Assembly (NCBI GenBank): GCA_002402165.1
Contig: NVVI01000004.1
Location: 53,332 to 67,997, forward strand
DNA: 14,666 nt
Reading direction: 5' to 3'
Source of the DNA: Flavobacteriales bacterium
GTDB lineage: Bacteria > Bacteroidota > Bacteroidia > Flavobacteriales_E > Vicingaceae
Under the pieces are notes generated by a model. It made no database searches, was not told where the DNA came from, and was given only the letters and a program-made list of their open reading frames with translations. Positions 1-8,197 of the stretch are shown one piece after another (positions within the stretch are counted from its first letter, which is position 1; each line of letters begins with the position of its first letter). The translations under genes were made by a program, and so were the position numbers.

Positions 1-242
1 AAGCGTTGATGTTTAACCGACACATACATATATTTTTCAAACGATCTGTTTTTGTATTTTAATTTTAAATATTCTGACAAGAAATTAGCAATAGTTTCAT
101 TAGAAGGTTCTACTTTGGTTATTTTAATTACTTCTGGCAATTCAATTTTATTATCCACGGCTCGTTTATTTGTTTTACAAGAAAAAAAGAAGAAAACGGT
201 AAAACCGATTAAAATAATTTTTTTGAAGTTAGCACTAATCAT
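1..242 (-). CDS. Lipoprotein, partial (N-terminal 80 residues; possible L,D-transpeptidase)
   Basis: This reading frame starts with ATG at 242-240 and stays open to the window edge, so only the first 80 residues are visible. It begins MISANFKKIILIGF, followed by a hydrophobic stretch and FFFFSC, a relaxed lipobox with the lipid-carrying Cys at residue 22. The product should therefore be exported by the Sec pathway and anchored in a membrane. The start overlaps the stop of the upstream dehydrogenase gene by one base (TAATG), which argues for one transcript and coupled translation. The last visible residues (YMYVSVKHQR) resemble the opening strand of a YkuD-type L,D-transpeptidase domain (peptidoglycan cross-linking). 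This is only a resemblance, because the catalytic Cys/His region lies outside the window. The lipoprotein call is fairly secure and the enzymatic call is weak. Confidence 0.7.
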   Translation of the reverse strand, partial: MISANFKKIILIGFTVFFFFSCKTNKRAVDNKIELPEVIKITKVEPSNETIANFLSEYLKLKYKNRSFEKYMYVSVKHQR

Positions 243-1042
243 TACTTTTTCTTCTTACTCATTTTAAACATTAAATTGTAAAAGGTATTTGGAAAAAGTG
301 TTTTAAAAGGAACAGCATATATTTCTTTCTTGCCTATGAACTTATGATTTTTGTCAGATTTTAATACTCGTACAAATTTTTGAGCAAAAACGTCAGACTG
401 CATGCCTTTTTCCATGGCTTCACTGTTTTTATTCATTAAGCTTCCATCTCCTTTAATCGAATTTATGGCCACATTGGTGTTGATAAAGCCAGGGGAGACA
501 ATTAAAACCTTAATGTTATCGTCTTTTAGTTCTAGTCTAAATGAATCATAAAAACCATATAGTGCATGCTTAGTTGCAGAGTAGGTACTTAAGTGGGGGA
601 GTCCAAATCGTCCAATAATACTTGATATAACTACAATTTTACCTGTTTTTTGTTGCTGCATGATAGGCGCAACTGCTTTAGATAAAGCTACGTTTCCAAA
701 ATAATTGATGTTCATTATTTTTCGTTCAACTTCTGAGTTGGTTTTTAACGCGTAACTATTTTGGCTAACTCCTCCGTTATTGATTAAGATATCAATACGA
801 TTGAAGTGATCCATTACAGTTTTAATCCAATCTCTCGAATGTTGGTGTTGCTCTAAATCTATAGGAAGAACTAAGATGTCTTTATCAGCTAGCTTAATAT
901 TAGCTCGAACTCGGTTTAATTCTTCTACTCTTCTGGAAGAAATAATCAATTTACAATCTTCTTTTGCAAGTGCATAGCTCATAGCTTCACCAATACCAGA
1001 AGAAGCTCCAGTAACCCATATAACTTTATCTGATAAATTCAT
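242..1042 (-). CDS. Short-chain dehydrogenase/reductase (SDR, classical type)
   Basis: A 266-residue cytoplasmic NAD(P)-dependent oxidoreductase of the classical SDR fold. The dinucleotide-binding TGASSGIG lies at residues 11-18, and SSRR at about 35-38 suggests NADP(H) preference. NNGG, the variant of the usual NNAG, is at 88-91. The catalytic set is an Asn in the 111-113 region (MNINYFG), Ser141 (ISSIIG), Tyr154 and Lys158 (YSATK). SPGFINTN at about 183-190 closes the active-site region. The lysine-rich C-terminus (MSKKKK) follows a basic tail with an aromatic patch, as in DHRS7-like SDRs. The substrate cannot be inferred. The gene overlaps the downstream lipoprotein gene by 1 nt, so the two probably form an operon. 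It is divergent from rpmH, and no convincing promoter of its own could be read in the shared intergenic region. Confidence 0.93.
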   Translation of the reverse strand: MNLSDKVIWVTGASSGIGEAMSYALAKEDCKLIISSRRVEELNRVRANIKLADKDILVLPIDLEQHQHSRDWIKTVMDHFNRIDILINNGGVSQNSYALKTNSEVERKIMNINYFGNVALSKAVAPIMQQQKTGKIVVISSIIGRFGLPHLSTYSATKHALYGFYDSFRLELKDDNIKVLIVSPGFINTNVAINSIKGDGSLMNKNSEAMEKGMQSDVFAQKFVRVLKSDKNHKFIGKKEIYAVPFKTLFPNTFYNLMFKMSKKKK

Positions 1043-1078
1043 TTTGCTAAGGTATTAATAGTGTTTATACTTTCTTAT

Positions 1079-1134
1079 GAACTAACTTCGACTTTTTAAC
1101 TTCCAATTCTTTAAAACATAGAGGGGGTTAGTTC
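1079..1134. repeat. Inverted repeat GAACTAAC / GTTAGTTC between divergent genes
   Basis: GAACTAAC at 1079-1086 and its perfect reverse complement GTTAGTTC at 1127-1134 are separated by 40 nt in the region between the dehydrogenase gene and the rpmH promoter. The spacing is long for a terminator hairpin. It could be a regulatory operator pair or chance; an 8-bp match is weak evidence. Confidence 0.35.
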
Positions 1135-1165
1135 GTTTTAAATAAAAATATTTTTTTCGATATAG

Positions 1166-1196
1166 TTTGTGTGTAAATGAAAAAAGTCTATTTTTG
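1166..1196 (+). promoter_or_regulatory. Bacteroidota-type promoter of rpmH
   Basis: TTTG at 1166-1169 is followed after exactly 19 nt by TATTTTTG at 1189-1196. This fits the Bacteroidota housekeeping promoter pattern (TTTG at -33, TAnnTTTG at -7, spacing 17-23). Transcription would start a few bases downstream, giving a leader of about 25 nt before the rpmH ATG at 1230. Confidence 0.8.
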
Positions 1197-1229
1197 CAAA
1201 CCGAAATTAAAGAATAAAAAAATAATAAG

Positions 1230-1388
1230 ATGAAACGTACATTTCAACCATCAAAGAGAAAAAGAAAAAATAAGCACGGTTTTAGAAGCAGAATGGAGAC
1301 TGTTAATGGAAGAAAAGTGTTGAATAGGAGAAGAGCCAAAGGCAGAAAGAAAATTTCTGTATCTGATGAGCCAAGACACAAAAAATAA
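1230..1388 (+). CDS. rpmH: 50S ribosomal protein L34
   Basis: A 52-residue, very basic protein beginning [19 protein letters not shown], the L34 signature, and running through [16 protein letters not shown] to [10 protein letters not shown]. The SDEPRHK tail is the form usual in Bacteroidota and is longer than the 46-residue E. coli protein. L34 is an early-assembling large-subunit protein that contacts 23S rRNA. The ATG is preceded by an A-rich leader without a strong Shine-Dalgarno, typical of this phylum. A good promoter lies upstream and a strong intrinsic terminator begins about 20 nt after the stop, so this is a single-gene transcript. The opposite-strand ORF over this region is a shadow. 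Confidence 0.98.
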   Translation: MKRTFQPSKRKRKNKHGFRSRMETVNGRKVLNRRRAKGRKKISVSDEPRHKK

Positions 1389-1408
1389 TGATTAATTATC
1401 AATATATG

Positions 1409-1438
1409 AAAAGGATGCAAACTGCATCCTTTTTTTTT
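1409..1438 (+). terminator. Intrinsic terminator of rpmH
   Basis: A perfect 11-bp stem (AAAAGGATGCA at 1409-1419, TGCATCCTTTT at 1423-1433) with a 3-nt loop runs into a T tract ending at 1438. The stem base overlaps the U-run. It should end rpmH transcription before carB. Confidence 0.92.
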
Positions 1439-1537
1439 GAACAAATTTTTCTAGAATGTTGAAAAGTTACTCCAAAATTTTAAACGATTTGAAGTACTTT
1501 CGTAAAGATTTTTTAAGACATAAAAACATCATTATTT

Positions 1538-4357
1538 ATGCCAAGAGATAATAGCATTAAGCATGTACTAATTATAGGTAGCGGACCAATTATTATTGGA
1601 CAAGCTTGTGAGTTTGATTATTCAGGTTCTCAAGCATCACGTTCGTTAAGGGAAGAAGGAATTATAGTTTCTTTGATTAACTCAAATCCGGCAACAATAA
1701 TGACTGATAAAGTGACAGCAGATAATATTTACTTATTGCCATTAGAAAGTGATTCCATTGTAAAGATTTTAAAAGACCATCCAGATATTGATGCAGTTTT
1801 ACCGTCAATGGGCGGACAAACCGCATTAAATTTATCTATTGAATGCGAAGAAATGGGTATTTGGAAGGAGTATGGGGTGAAAATGATAGGTGTAGATACT
1901 AACGCAATTGAAATTACTGAGGATAGAGAGAAATTTCGTCAAAAAATGAATGAAATTGGTGTAGCAATGGCTCCATCAGAAACAGCAAAATCTTACTTAG
2001 AAGGAAAAGAAATTGCACAAAGAATTGGATTTCCATTGGTAATTAGGCCTTCATTTACTTTAGGAGGTACAGGAGGAGCAGTTATTTATGATCCTGATAA
2101 ATATGAAGATGCATTACATATAGGATTAAAAGCTTCACCGATTCATGAAGTGATGATAGATAAGGCCGTGATAGGGTGGAAAGAATACGAATTAGAATTG
2201 TTAAGAGATAGTAATGATAATGTGGTGATTATTTGTTCGATAGAGAATTTTGATCCAATGGGAATTCATACAGGAGATTCAATTACTGTAGCTCCAGCAA
2301 TGACTTTATCAGATACCACTTTTCAAAAAATGAGAAATTTATCGATCAAGATGATTCGATCAATTGGTAATTTTTCAGGAGGTTGTAATGTTCAATTTGC
2401 GATAAGTAATGATGAAAAGGAAGATATTATTGCCATTGAAATTAATCCAAGAGTTTCTCGTTCATCTGCACTAGCATCTAAAGCAACAGGTTATCCTATT
2501 GCTAAAATATCAGCTAAATTAGCGATTGGCTATACGCTTGACGAATTGAAAAACCCAATTACAGGAACAACTTCTGCGTTATTTGAACCAACATTAGATT
2601 ACGTTATTGTAAAAGTGCCTCGCTTTAATTTTGATAAATTTAAAGGTTCTGAAAGAAGGTTGGGATTCTCAATGAAATCTGTTGGAGAAGCAATGGGAAT
2701 AGGAAGATGTTTTCAAGAAGCATTGCAAAAAGCGTGTCAGAGTTTAGAGATAAACAGAAATGGGCTGGGTGCTGATGGTAAAGAATTAACTAATCAAGAT
2801 GAAATTTTACACAGTTTAGAAAATCCAAGTTGGGACAGGTTGTTTCATGTGTATGATGCAATTAAATTTGGAATTCCTTTTAATACCATTTACGAAAAAA
2901 CAAAAATAGACCACTGGTTCTTGCGTCAGATAGAAAATTCAGTAAAACTCGAAAGACGAATTGAGGAATTTACAATTGATACGCTGCCGAAAGAATTAAT
3001 GAAGGAAGCCAAACAAAAAGGTTTAGCAGATAGGCAAGTTGCTCATTTGTTAAAATGCTTAGAGAGTGAGGTTTACAAGAAAAGAGAGGGGATGGGAATT
3101 AACCGAGTTTACAAATTGGTTGATACTTGTGCTGCTGAATTTCCTGCAGAAACACCTTATTATTACTCCACTTTTGAAGAAGAAAATGAGTCTGTTGTTT
3201 CAGATACAAAATCAATTGTAGTGTTAGGTTCTGGACCAAATAGAATTGGACAAGGAATTGAATTTGATTACAGTTGCGTACACGGAATTATGGCTGCGAA
3301 AGAAGCAGGGTACGAAACTATAATGATTAACTGTAATCCTGAAACTGTTTCTACAGATTCTGATACAGCAGATAAATTATACTTTGAGCCAGTTTTCTGG
3401 GAACATATTTATGACATTATAAAGCACGAAAAACCAGTAGGCGTTATTGTTCAGTTAGGTGGGCAAACGGCTTTAAAATTAGCTGAGAAGCTAGAAAAAT
3501 ATGGAATTAAAGTAATGGGAACTTCTTTTGAAGCATTAGATATTGCTGAAGATAGAGGAAGATTTTCTAAAGCATTAGAAAAGTTAGAAATTCCTTTTCC
3601 TAAATATGGTATTGTAGAAAGTGCTGAACAAGCTATTCGATTGTCAAAGGACTTAGGTTTTCCTTTATTGGTTAGACCTTCTTACGTGTTGGGTGGTCAA
3701 AAAATGAAGATAGTTATTAATGAAGATGAGTTAGAACATCATGTGGTAGATATTCTTCGTTCAATGCCTAATAATCAAATTTTATTGGATCACTTTTTAG
3801 GCGGAGCAATAGAAGCAGAAGCTGATGCAATTTGTGATGGAGAAGATGTCTATATCATTGGAATAATGCAGCACATTGAACCTGCAGGAATTCATTCTGG
3901 AGATTCTTATGCAGTATTACCACCCTATAATTTAGGGGATATGGTAATGGCTCAAATTGAGGAGATTACTAAGAAGGTTGCTATTGAATTAAAAACAGTT
4001 GGGTTGATTAATATGCAATTTGCCATTAAAGATGATGTGGTTTACGTGATAGAAGCCAATCCTAGAGCTTCTCGGACAGTGCCTTTTATTGCTAAAGCTT
4101 ATGATGAGCCCTATGTAAATTATGCTACTAAAGTGATGTTGGGAGATAAGAAAGTAAAAGATTTTAACTTCAATCCTAAAAAAGGTGGTTATGCAATAAA
4201 AATCCCTGTATTCTCGTTCGATAAATTCCCTAATGTAGATAAGGAGTTAGGACCAGAAATGAAATCTACCGGAGAAGCAATTCGTTTTATAGATAACTTG
4301 CAAGATAAATTTTTTAGAGATATTTATGCGAAGCGTAATCTTTATTTGAGTAGATAG
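1538..4357 (+). CDS. carB: Carbamoyl-phosphate synthase large subunit, short form
   Basis: CarB makes carbamoyl phosphate from bicarbonate, ammonia (from glutamine, delivered by CarA) and two ATP, feeding pyrimidine and arginine synthesis. The 939 residues contain two homologous halves. Half 1 has GSGPIIIGQACEFDYSG at 14-30, PSFTLGGTGG at 171-180 and EINPRVSRSSALASKATGYP at 301-320. Half 2 has GSGPNRIGQGIEFDYSC at 564-580, RPSYVLGG at 713-720 and EANPRASRTVPFIAKA at 839-854. The protein stops about 85 residues after that last motif, so the MGS-like allosteric domain found at the end of the ~1,070-residue E. coli protein is absent. The stop is clean and no domain fragment follows. Flavobacterial CarB proteins of about 950 residues are, as I recall, normal, so this is probably lineage-typical rather than a truncation. 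carA is not in the window. A weak -7-like box (TACTTTCG, 1495-1502) lies upstream without a clear -33 element. Confidence 0.97.
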   Translation: MPRDNSIKHVLIIGSGPIIIGQACEFDYSGSQASRSLREEGIIVSLINSNPATIMTDKVTADNIYLLPLESDSIVKILKDHPDIDAVLPSMGGQTALNLSIECEEMGIWKEYGVKMIGVDTNAIEITEDREKFRQKMNEIGVAMAPSETAKSYLEGKEIAQRIGFPLVIRPSFTLGGTGGAVIYDPDKYEDALHIGLKASPIHEVMIDKAVIGWKEYELELLRDSNDNVVIICSIENFDPMGIHTGDSITVAPAMTLSDTTFQKMRNLSIKMIRSIGNFSGGCNVQFAISNDEKEDIIAIEINPRVSRSSALASKATGYPIAKISAKLAIGYTLDELKNPITGTTSALFEPTLDYVIVKVPRFNFDKFKGSERRLGFSMKSVGEAMGIGRCFQEALQKACQSLEINRNGLGADGKELTNQDEILHSLENPSWDRLFHVYDAIKFGIPFNTIYEKTKIDHWFLRQIENSVKLERRIEEFTIDTLPKELMKEAKQKGLADRQVAHLLKCLESEVYKKREGMGINRVYKLVDTCAAEFPAETPYYYSTFEEENESVVSDTKSIVVLGSGPNRIGQGIEFDYSCVHGIMAAKEAGYETIMINCNPETVSTDSDTADKLYFEPVFWEHIYDIIKHEKPVGVIVQLGGQTALKLAEKLEKYGIKVMGTSFEALDIAEDRGRFSKALEKLEIPFPKYGIVESAEQAIRLSKDLGFPLLVRPSYVLGGQKMKIVINEDELEHHVVDILRSMPNNQILLDHFLGGAIEAEADAICDGEDVYIIGIMQHIEPAGIHSGDSYAVLPPYNLGDMVMAQIEEITKKVAIELKTVGLINMQFAIKDDVVYVIEANPRASRTVPFIAKAYDEPYVNYATKVMLGDKKVKDFNFNPKKGGYAIKIPVFSFDKFPNVDKELGPEMKSTGEAIRFIDNLQDKFFRDIYAKRNLYLSR

Positions 4358-4363
4358 TTCGAA

Positions 4364-4498
4364 TGTCATTCCGATTGGAGAGACGAAGGAACACGTAAAG
4401 CGAAAGCTTTAGCGAGGAATCTTTTGACTTTTGTGCTATGAATTCAAAAGATACCTCCGGAGCTTTTGCTTATTACGCAAAACGTACTCGGTATGACA
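4364..4498. repeat. REP-like palindromic intergenic element A
   Basis: An imperfect ~135-bp palindrome starting 7 nt after carB. The outer arms TGTCATTCCGA (4364-4374) and TCGGTATGACA (4488-4498) pair with one mismatch. The inner arms GAGGAATCTTTTGA (4414-4427) and TCAAAAGATACCTC (4444-4457) pair with one mismatch around a 16-nt loop. It has no coding content. The outer CATTCCG and inner GGAATCT cores recall dispersed palindromic repeats of Bacteroidota. It may also act as a transcript-end hairpin for carB. Confidence 0.75.
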
Positions 4499-4565
4499 AA
4501 TAATGTCAATATGACTGAAAAATGAAAACGGTAAGAAACTTGTAAAAAGATAGATAAAGAAAAAA

Positions 4566-4844
4566 ATGGGATTATTAAGAACCATCTTATTTATTGCAGC
4601 TTTTTATTATGGCTTTAAGCTTTTGGCTAGATATGTTTTTCCGTGGCTATTAAAAAGATGGGTAAACAAGAAAATGGGTCAGTTTCAAAACCAAGCGAAT
4701 AGTCAATTTCAAGACCAACAAAAAGCCCAAGATTTTGCTAAAGAGCACGAAGGCGAAGTGAAGATAAAATCAAGAGGAAATCAAACCAAACCAAATATTG
4801 ATGATAAGGGTGATTTTGTGGATTATGAAGATGTGGATGAGTAG
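4566..4844 (+). CDS. Small membrane-anchored protein, DUF4834-like
   Basis: A 92-residue protein of unknown function. Residues 3-29 form one hydrophobic segment (LLRTILFIAAFYYGFKLLAR followed by YVFPWLL), followed by the basic patch KRWVNKK and a soluble, Gln-rich region with two similar blocks (QFQNQANS and QFQDQQKAQ). It ends in an acidic tail (DFVDYEDVDE). The layout and the closing charged motif fit the DUF4834 family of Bacteroidota as I recall it. The ATG at 4566 follows an A/G-rich leader (AAAGAAAAAA). It is separated from carB by palindromic element A, so co-transcription with carB is uncertain. No catalytic motif is visible; a membrane-associated scaffold or accessory role is only a guess. 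Confidence 0.82.
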   Translation: MGLLRTILFIAAFYYGFKLLARYVFPWLLKRWVNKKMGQFQNQANSQFQDQQKAQDFAKEHEGEVKIKSRGNQTKPNIDDKGDFVDYEDVDE

Positions 4845-4854
4845 TACTTAGATT

Positions 4855-5055
4855 TTTCGTTTAACGACCCGGCTAAGAAATCGTAGGGGAGTTTGAAACT
4901 CTGCCCTTTCAATTTATCACTTAGCCAAGCCAAATATTTTTATAATTATGTTCTTTTTTTTATTATCAAAATTTTGGTTTGGCGGACTTTATTAAAAGCT
5001 CTGAACTTTCAATTTACCACCTAAACCCCTATGTTTTTTAGCCCTTGTTGGGTGT
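4855..5055 (+). repeat. attC-like repeat element, long copy
   Basis: This stretch begins TTTCGTTTAAC (4855-4865) and ends GTTGGGTGT (5047-5055). Those ends contain the integron attC core consensus forms RYYYAAC (GTTTAAC) and GTTRRRY (GTTGGGT). Inside, GGCTAAG (4871-4877) pairs with CTTAGCC (4920-4926) around a second hairpin, AGGG-GAGTTT-G-AAACTC-TG-CCCT (4885-4907). At ~195 nt between cores it is longer than a normal attC, partly because of an internal repeat with a 100-bp period. A shorter relative with the same two ends lies in opposite orientation at 8444-8500. No integrase gene is visible, so recombination activity is conjecture. Confidence 0.5.
4899..5023. repeat. Direct repeat pair, 100-bp period
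   Basis: The 25-nt segments 4899-4923 and 4999-5023 match at 21 of 25 positions, with an offset of exactly 100 bp. Both contain CTTTCAATTTA followed by yCACyTA. They show that the long attC-like element contains two degenerate units. Confidence 0.7.
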
Positions 5056-5060
5056 TCGTT

Positions 5061-8000
5061 TTATTTGAAAATATTACCGTAAATATACGCATACTGAAAT
5101 GATAAATTCTTAATCCATTCTTTGCCTGATGTATTTCCAATATGTCCACTACCAATATCTGTTTTGAATAAAATACTATTAGTCCCAGTATTATACTCTC
5201 GTAATTTTGCTACATACTTTGCAATTTGCCATACAGGTGTTTGGTAATCATTAGAACTAGCTATGAATAGTAGATTAGGATACTCTTGTTTTTTAATATT
5301 TTGATAAGGAGAGTAATTTTTAATGTAGTTATAAACTGTTTCATCTTTTGGATTTCCCCATTCTTTATATTCATCAGTTGTTAAAGGCAAAGAGTCATTC
5401 ATCATTGTTGTTAAAACGTCTAAATAGGGATGGTCTAAAATAATGGTGTTAAATAATTCAGGTCTTCGATTAATTACAGTACCCATAATTAAACCTCCTG
5501 CACTATTCCCATAACCAATAAGTTGGTCAGGTGTTGTAAATTTCTTTTTAATTAAATATTCAGCACAAGAAATATAATCGTTGAAAGAGTTTTCTTTATT
5601 TAATAATTTACCATCCATATACCATTGATTTCCCATAGTAATACTACCTCTAATATGTGCATAAGCAATAGTAAAACCATCATTTAATAAAATAGCATCT
5701 TCTGAGCTAAAATCATTTCCTGTGGGGTAATTACCATAAGCACCATAAGCTTTTAAAATTAGTCCCTTATGATTCTTTTTAGGGTAAACGCTTTTTGTCA
5801 ATGTTATCGGAATTTTTTTGCCATCTTTAGATTTAGTCCAAATTCTTTCTGTTTTAAAGTATGGAGGATTAATTCCTCGTTTAATCTTAGTTGTCTTTGT
5901 TTTTGTTAAAACTCCATTAGATAAATCAAATTTATATTGAAAACTAGGTGTTCTTGGGTTGGAGTAGTAAATTTTGATGTTATCTTCCTTAATAGATTGG
6001 AAACTTGCATTAAATACTTTGTCTTTGAAATCTATATTTTGCCATTTTGATTCACTCTTTTCTTTGTATTTAATTTCAAGGTAAGAGTTTCTGTATGTTT
6101 TTAGAACAAAGAAGTTTTTTGTGATTACAAAGTCTACTATTAACACATCTTTCTCGTGAGGTATAATTTCTTTCCACGAATTATTATCTGTTAAAAGCAA
6201 TATTTTGTTGTTAATTGCATCTTTGTTTGTAATCATATAAACATGATTGTCGAATTCTTTGATAGCGTAAGTTATGCCAACTTGTCTTTCTTTTAATAAT
6301 TGCAGGGATGGATTGTTTTCTCCTTTTTTGATAAGATAGATTTCACTTTCGTCTTTTGACTCTATGGTAGAAACGATATAGTTTTTAGTTTTAGATAGAG
6401 AAATATCAAAAGTGAGGTCAGTCTCAAAACGCAGTAACGAATCGTTTTTAGTAATCAAATTTCGTTGAAATAACTTGTCGCTCCGTTTTAGTGTATTACT
6501 CTTGGTGTATAACAAAGTTGAATCGTTAAACCATTCATAACTATATACATTGTAAATGCTATCAATTACAGAAGTATTCCCTTTAGTTTGAAGAATTAAA
6601 TTATAGGTTAACCCACCATTATTAGTGTAAGTAATTCCTATTGAGTTATGATATGGTTTTAAGGAAGTAATATAACAGTTATTACGATTGTCTTTAAATT
6701 TTGTTGAATTGAAAATAGCAGTTCTACTAACAGAATCTTCATACTCGTAAAGGATTAAATTTCCTAAGGAATCTTCATCATATTTAAAGTTTCCTTTATT
6801 GTATTTGTGTTTAATTTCTGAAGTATCTTTAGGATAGAAGTTATTTAAACTGTTAAAATAATTTCTCTGATAATTTTTAGAGGGCATGATGTAATTATCA
6901 GCAAATTCATTCTCTTTTTCTAGGTAATTATAAAGTTCTGTTTGCTTTGTTGTGTCTGCAAACCATTGATAATTGTCAGCTAGTTTTTCTGAGGGATAAT
7001 CAAATGCGAAATCAATTTTTTTAGCTGTAGGAATTGGTAGATTTTCTTTTTGCTTGAACCGATTATTAAATTGCTTTTCTAAAGGAGTTTTAATTTCTAA
7101 ATCGTATTTTATTTTTTCTGAGAGGATAGGGTAGTTTATCTTTTCGTAACCTTTCCAAAATCCAGAATTATAAGGTACTTCTCTATTTCTAAGAGTTGTT
7201 AATTTTGTGTGTTTCCAAGTTTCATTTTTATTAAATTGAATAACGGAGTCTGTTACAATTTCTGTTATTATTAATTCTTGTTGGCTTTGATAAAGAGCCC
7301 TTTTTTTCATGGTTTTTGTTTTTTGAGATCTTATTTTAGTTCGTGTTATTTTCTTTAGATGCCAGATTGATTTATATTTTTGGTAATCTACGGTTACGAT
7401 GTCATTTAAAGGAACATGGTACTTGTAAAACCCAAAATCAACATTTTTTGCTAATTGATATTCCATTTTAACTACAGCAAAAGATTCCATTTCAATGTAG
7501 ATTTTACCAACATAAATACTTCTTTTCATTTTCTTTCCCATATCAAAGACCATTTTTCTATTGGTTTCGTTTGGGTAAAAATGAAGGACATAACACGAGT
7601 GGTTATTTACAAATTCATTTTCTTTTAGATTATATATGTATTTATTGAAATTATTAGGGTTTAAAAAATCATATCTATATTTTATAAAATCTTTACTTGT
7701 CAAACTTAATGGTCCACCATTGATAGGATTATCAAAATTAAATTGGCTCCAATTTTCAGAAGTCCTTGCTTCAATTAATTTTGCTTTGTCCTGTTTTGTG
7801 TTAAAATGAGTCGGAAATTCAGTAAACCATCCCCCTTTAAACTCAAAAGCATAAGAATCATTATAGTACCAATCTTCCCAAATTTTTCTATCAAGCTTGT
7901 TTTGTGAATATTTTGAGTAATGGATATTTACAACAGCTTCATTCAGATAAATGTATTTATTATCTTCCTTTAAAGTTTCTCGATATAAACCTTTTAAGTT

Positions 8001-8153
8001 GACGGGAATGTTACTGTAGTTTTTAGAGGTGTTTTTTATACTCTTTTTTAGAATTTGTTTGCTTGTTAATGGTTTTTTGTAAGTAATAACAAACTCACTT
8101 AAATTAGTTGATGAAGGAGAAAGGAGAATGTTTAAATTACTAGATTTAGTCAA
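5061..8153 (-). CDS. Secreted S9A (oligopeptidase-B-like) peptidase, main body after a frameshift
   Basis: A 1,030-residue open frame that lacks its own proper N-terminus (it would start at TTG). The frame is open upstream to about 8246 and encodes DTLICSYVGYQTKEFF, the second half of a carboxypeptidase-D-like regulatory domain whose first half lies in the upstream fragment. Residues ~30-330 resemble the region that follows such domains in Bacteroidota secreted proteins (GLYRE at 55-59, a Ser/Leu-rich stretch near 148, and a strand-rich part to 300). Residues ~385-440 (WFADTTKQTELYNYLEKENE) match the start of the S9A peptidase fold. A beta-propeller region follows, then the hydrolase domain with AHIRG (832-836), the nucleophile Ser884 in GNSAGG, Asp969 in SSND and His1004 in GSGH. 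The triad is intact. It should cleave peptides in the periplasm or outside the cell. Translation of the full ~1,115-residue protein needs a -1 shift at the poly-A run. Confidence 0.85.
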   Translation of the reverse strand: MTKSSNLNILLSPSSTNLSEFVITYKKPLTSKQILKKSIKNTSKNYSNIPVNLKGLYRETLKEDNKYIYLNEAVVNIHYSKYSQNKLDRKIWEDWYYNDSYAFEFKGGWFTEFPTHFNTKQDKAKLIEARTSENWSQFNFDNPINGGPLSLTSKDFIKYRYDFLNPNNFNKYIYNLKENEFVNNHSCYVLHFYPNETNRKMVFDMGKKMKRSIYVGKIYIEMESFAVVKMEYQLAKNVDFGFYKYHVPLNDIVTVDYQKYKSIWHLKKITRTKIRSQKTKTMKKRALYQSQQELIITEIVTDSVIQFNKNETWKHTKLTTLRNREVPYNSGFWKGYEKINYPILSEKIKYDLEIKTPLEKQFNNRFKQKENLPIPTAKKIDFAFDYPSEKLADNYQWFADTTKQTELYNYLEKENEFADNYIMPSKNYQRNYFNSLNNFYPKDTSEIKHKYNKGNFKYDEDSLGNLILYEYEDSVSRTAIFNSTKFKDNRNNCYITSLKPYHNSIGITYTNNGGLTYNLILQTKGNTSVIDSIYNVYSYEWFNDSTLLYTKSNTLKRSDKLFQRNLITKNDSLLRFETDLTFDISLSKTKNYIVSTIESKDESEIYLIKKGENNPSLQLLKERQVGITYAIKEFDNHVYMITNKDAINNKILLLTDNNSWKEIIPHEKDVLIVDFVITKNFFVLKTYRNSYLEIKYKEKSESKWQNIDFKDKVFNASFQSIKEDNIKIYYSNPRTPSFQYKFDLSNGVLTKTKTTKIKRGINPPYFKTERIWTKSKDGKKIPITLTKSVYPKKNHKGLILKAYGAYGNYPTGNDFSSEDAILLNDGFTIAYAHIRGSITMGNQWYMDGKLLNKENSFNDYISCAEYLIKKKFTTPDQLIGYGNSAGGLIMGTVINRRPELFNTIILDHPYLDVLTTMMNDSLPLTTDEYKEWGNPKDETVYNYIKNYSPYQNIKKQEYPNLLFIASSNDYQTPVWQIAKYVAKLREYNTGTNSILFKTDIGSGHIGNTSGKEWIKNLSFQYAYIYGNIFK

Positions 8154-8197
8154 ATCTACAAAGAACTCTTTAGTTTGGTAACCAACATAAGAGCAGA

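Noticed and set aside
52..267. 71-residue plus-strand ORF at the left edge
   Set aside because: It is antisense to the lipoprotein frame, which has a signal peptide, a lipobox and a coupled start; the plus ORF has none of these.
1244..1444. 66-residue minus-strand ORF over rpmH
   Set aside because: It is a shadow of the clearly recognisable L34 gene on the plus strand and also covers the terminator.
8151..8153. TTG as a genuine start for the peptidase body
   Set aside because: The frame continues upstream with conserved regulatory-domain residues (DTLICSYVGYQ), and a start here would give a protein with no signal peptide.
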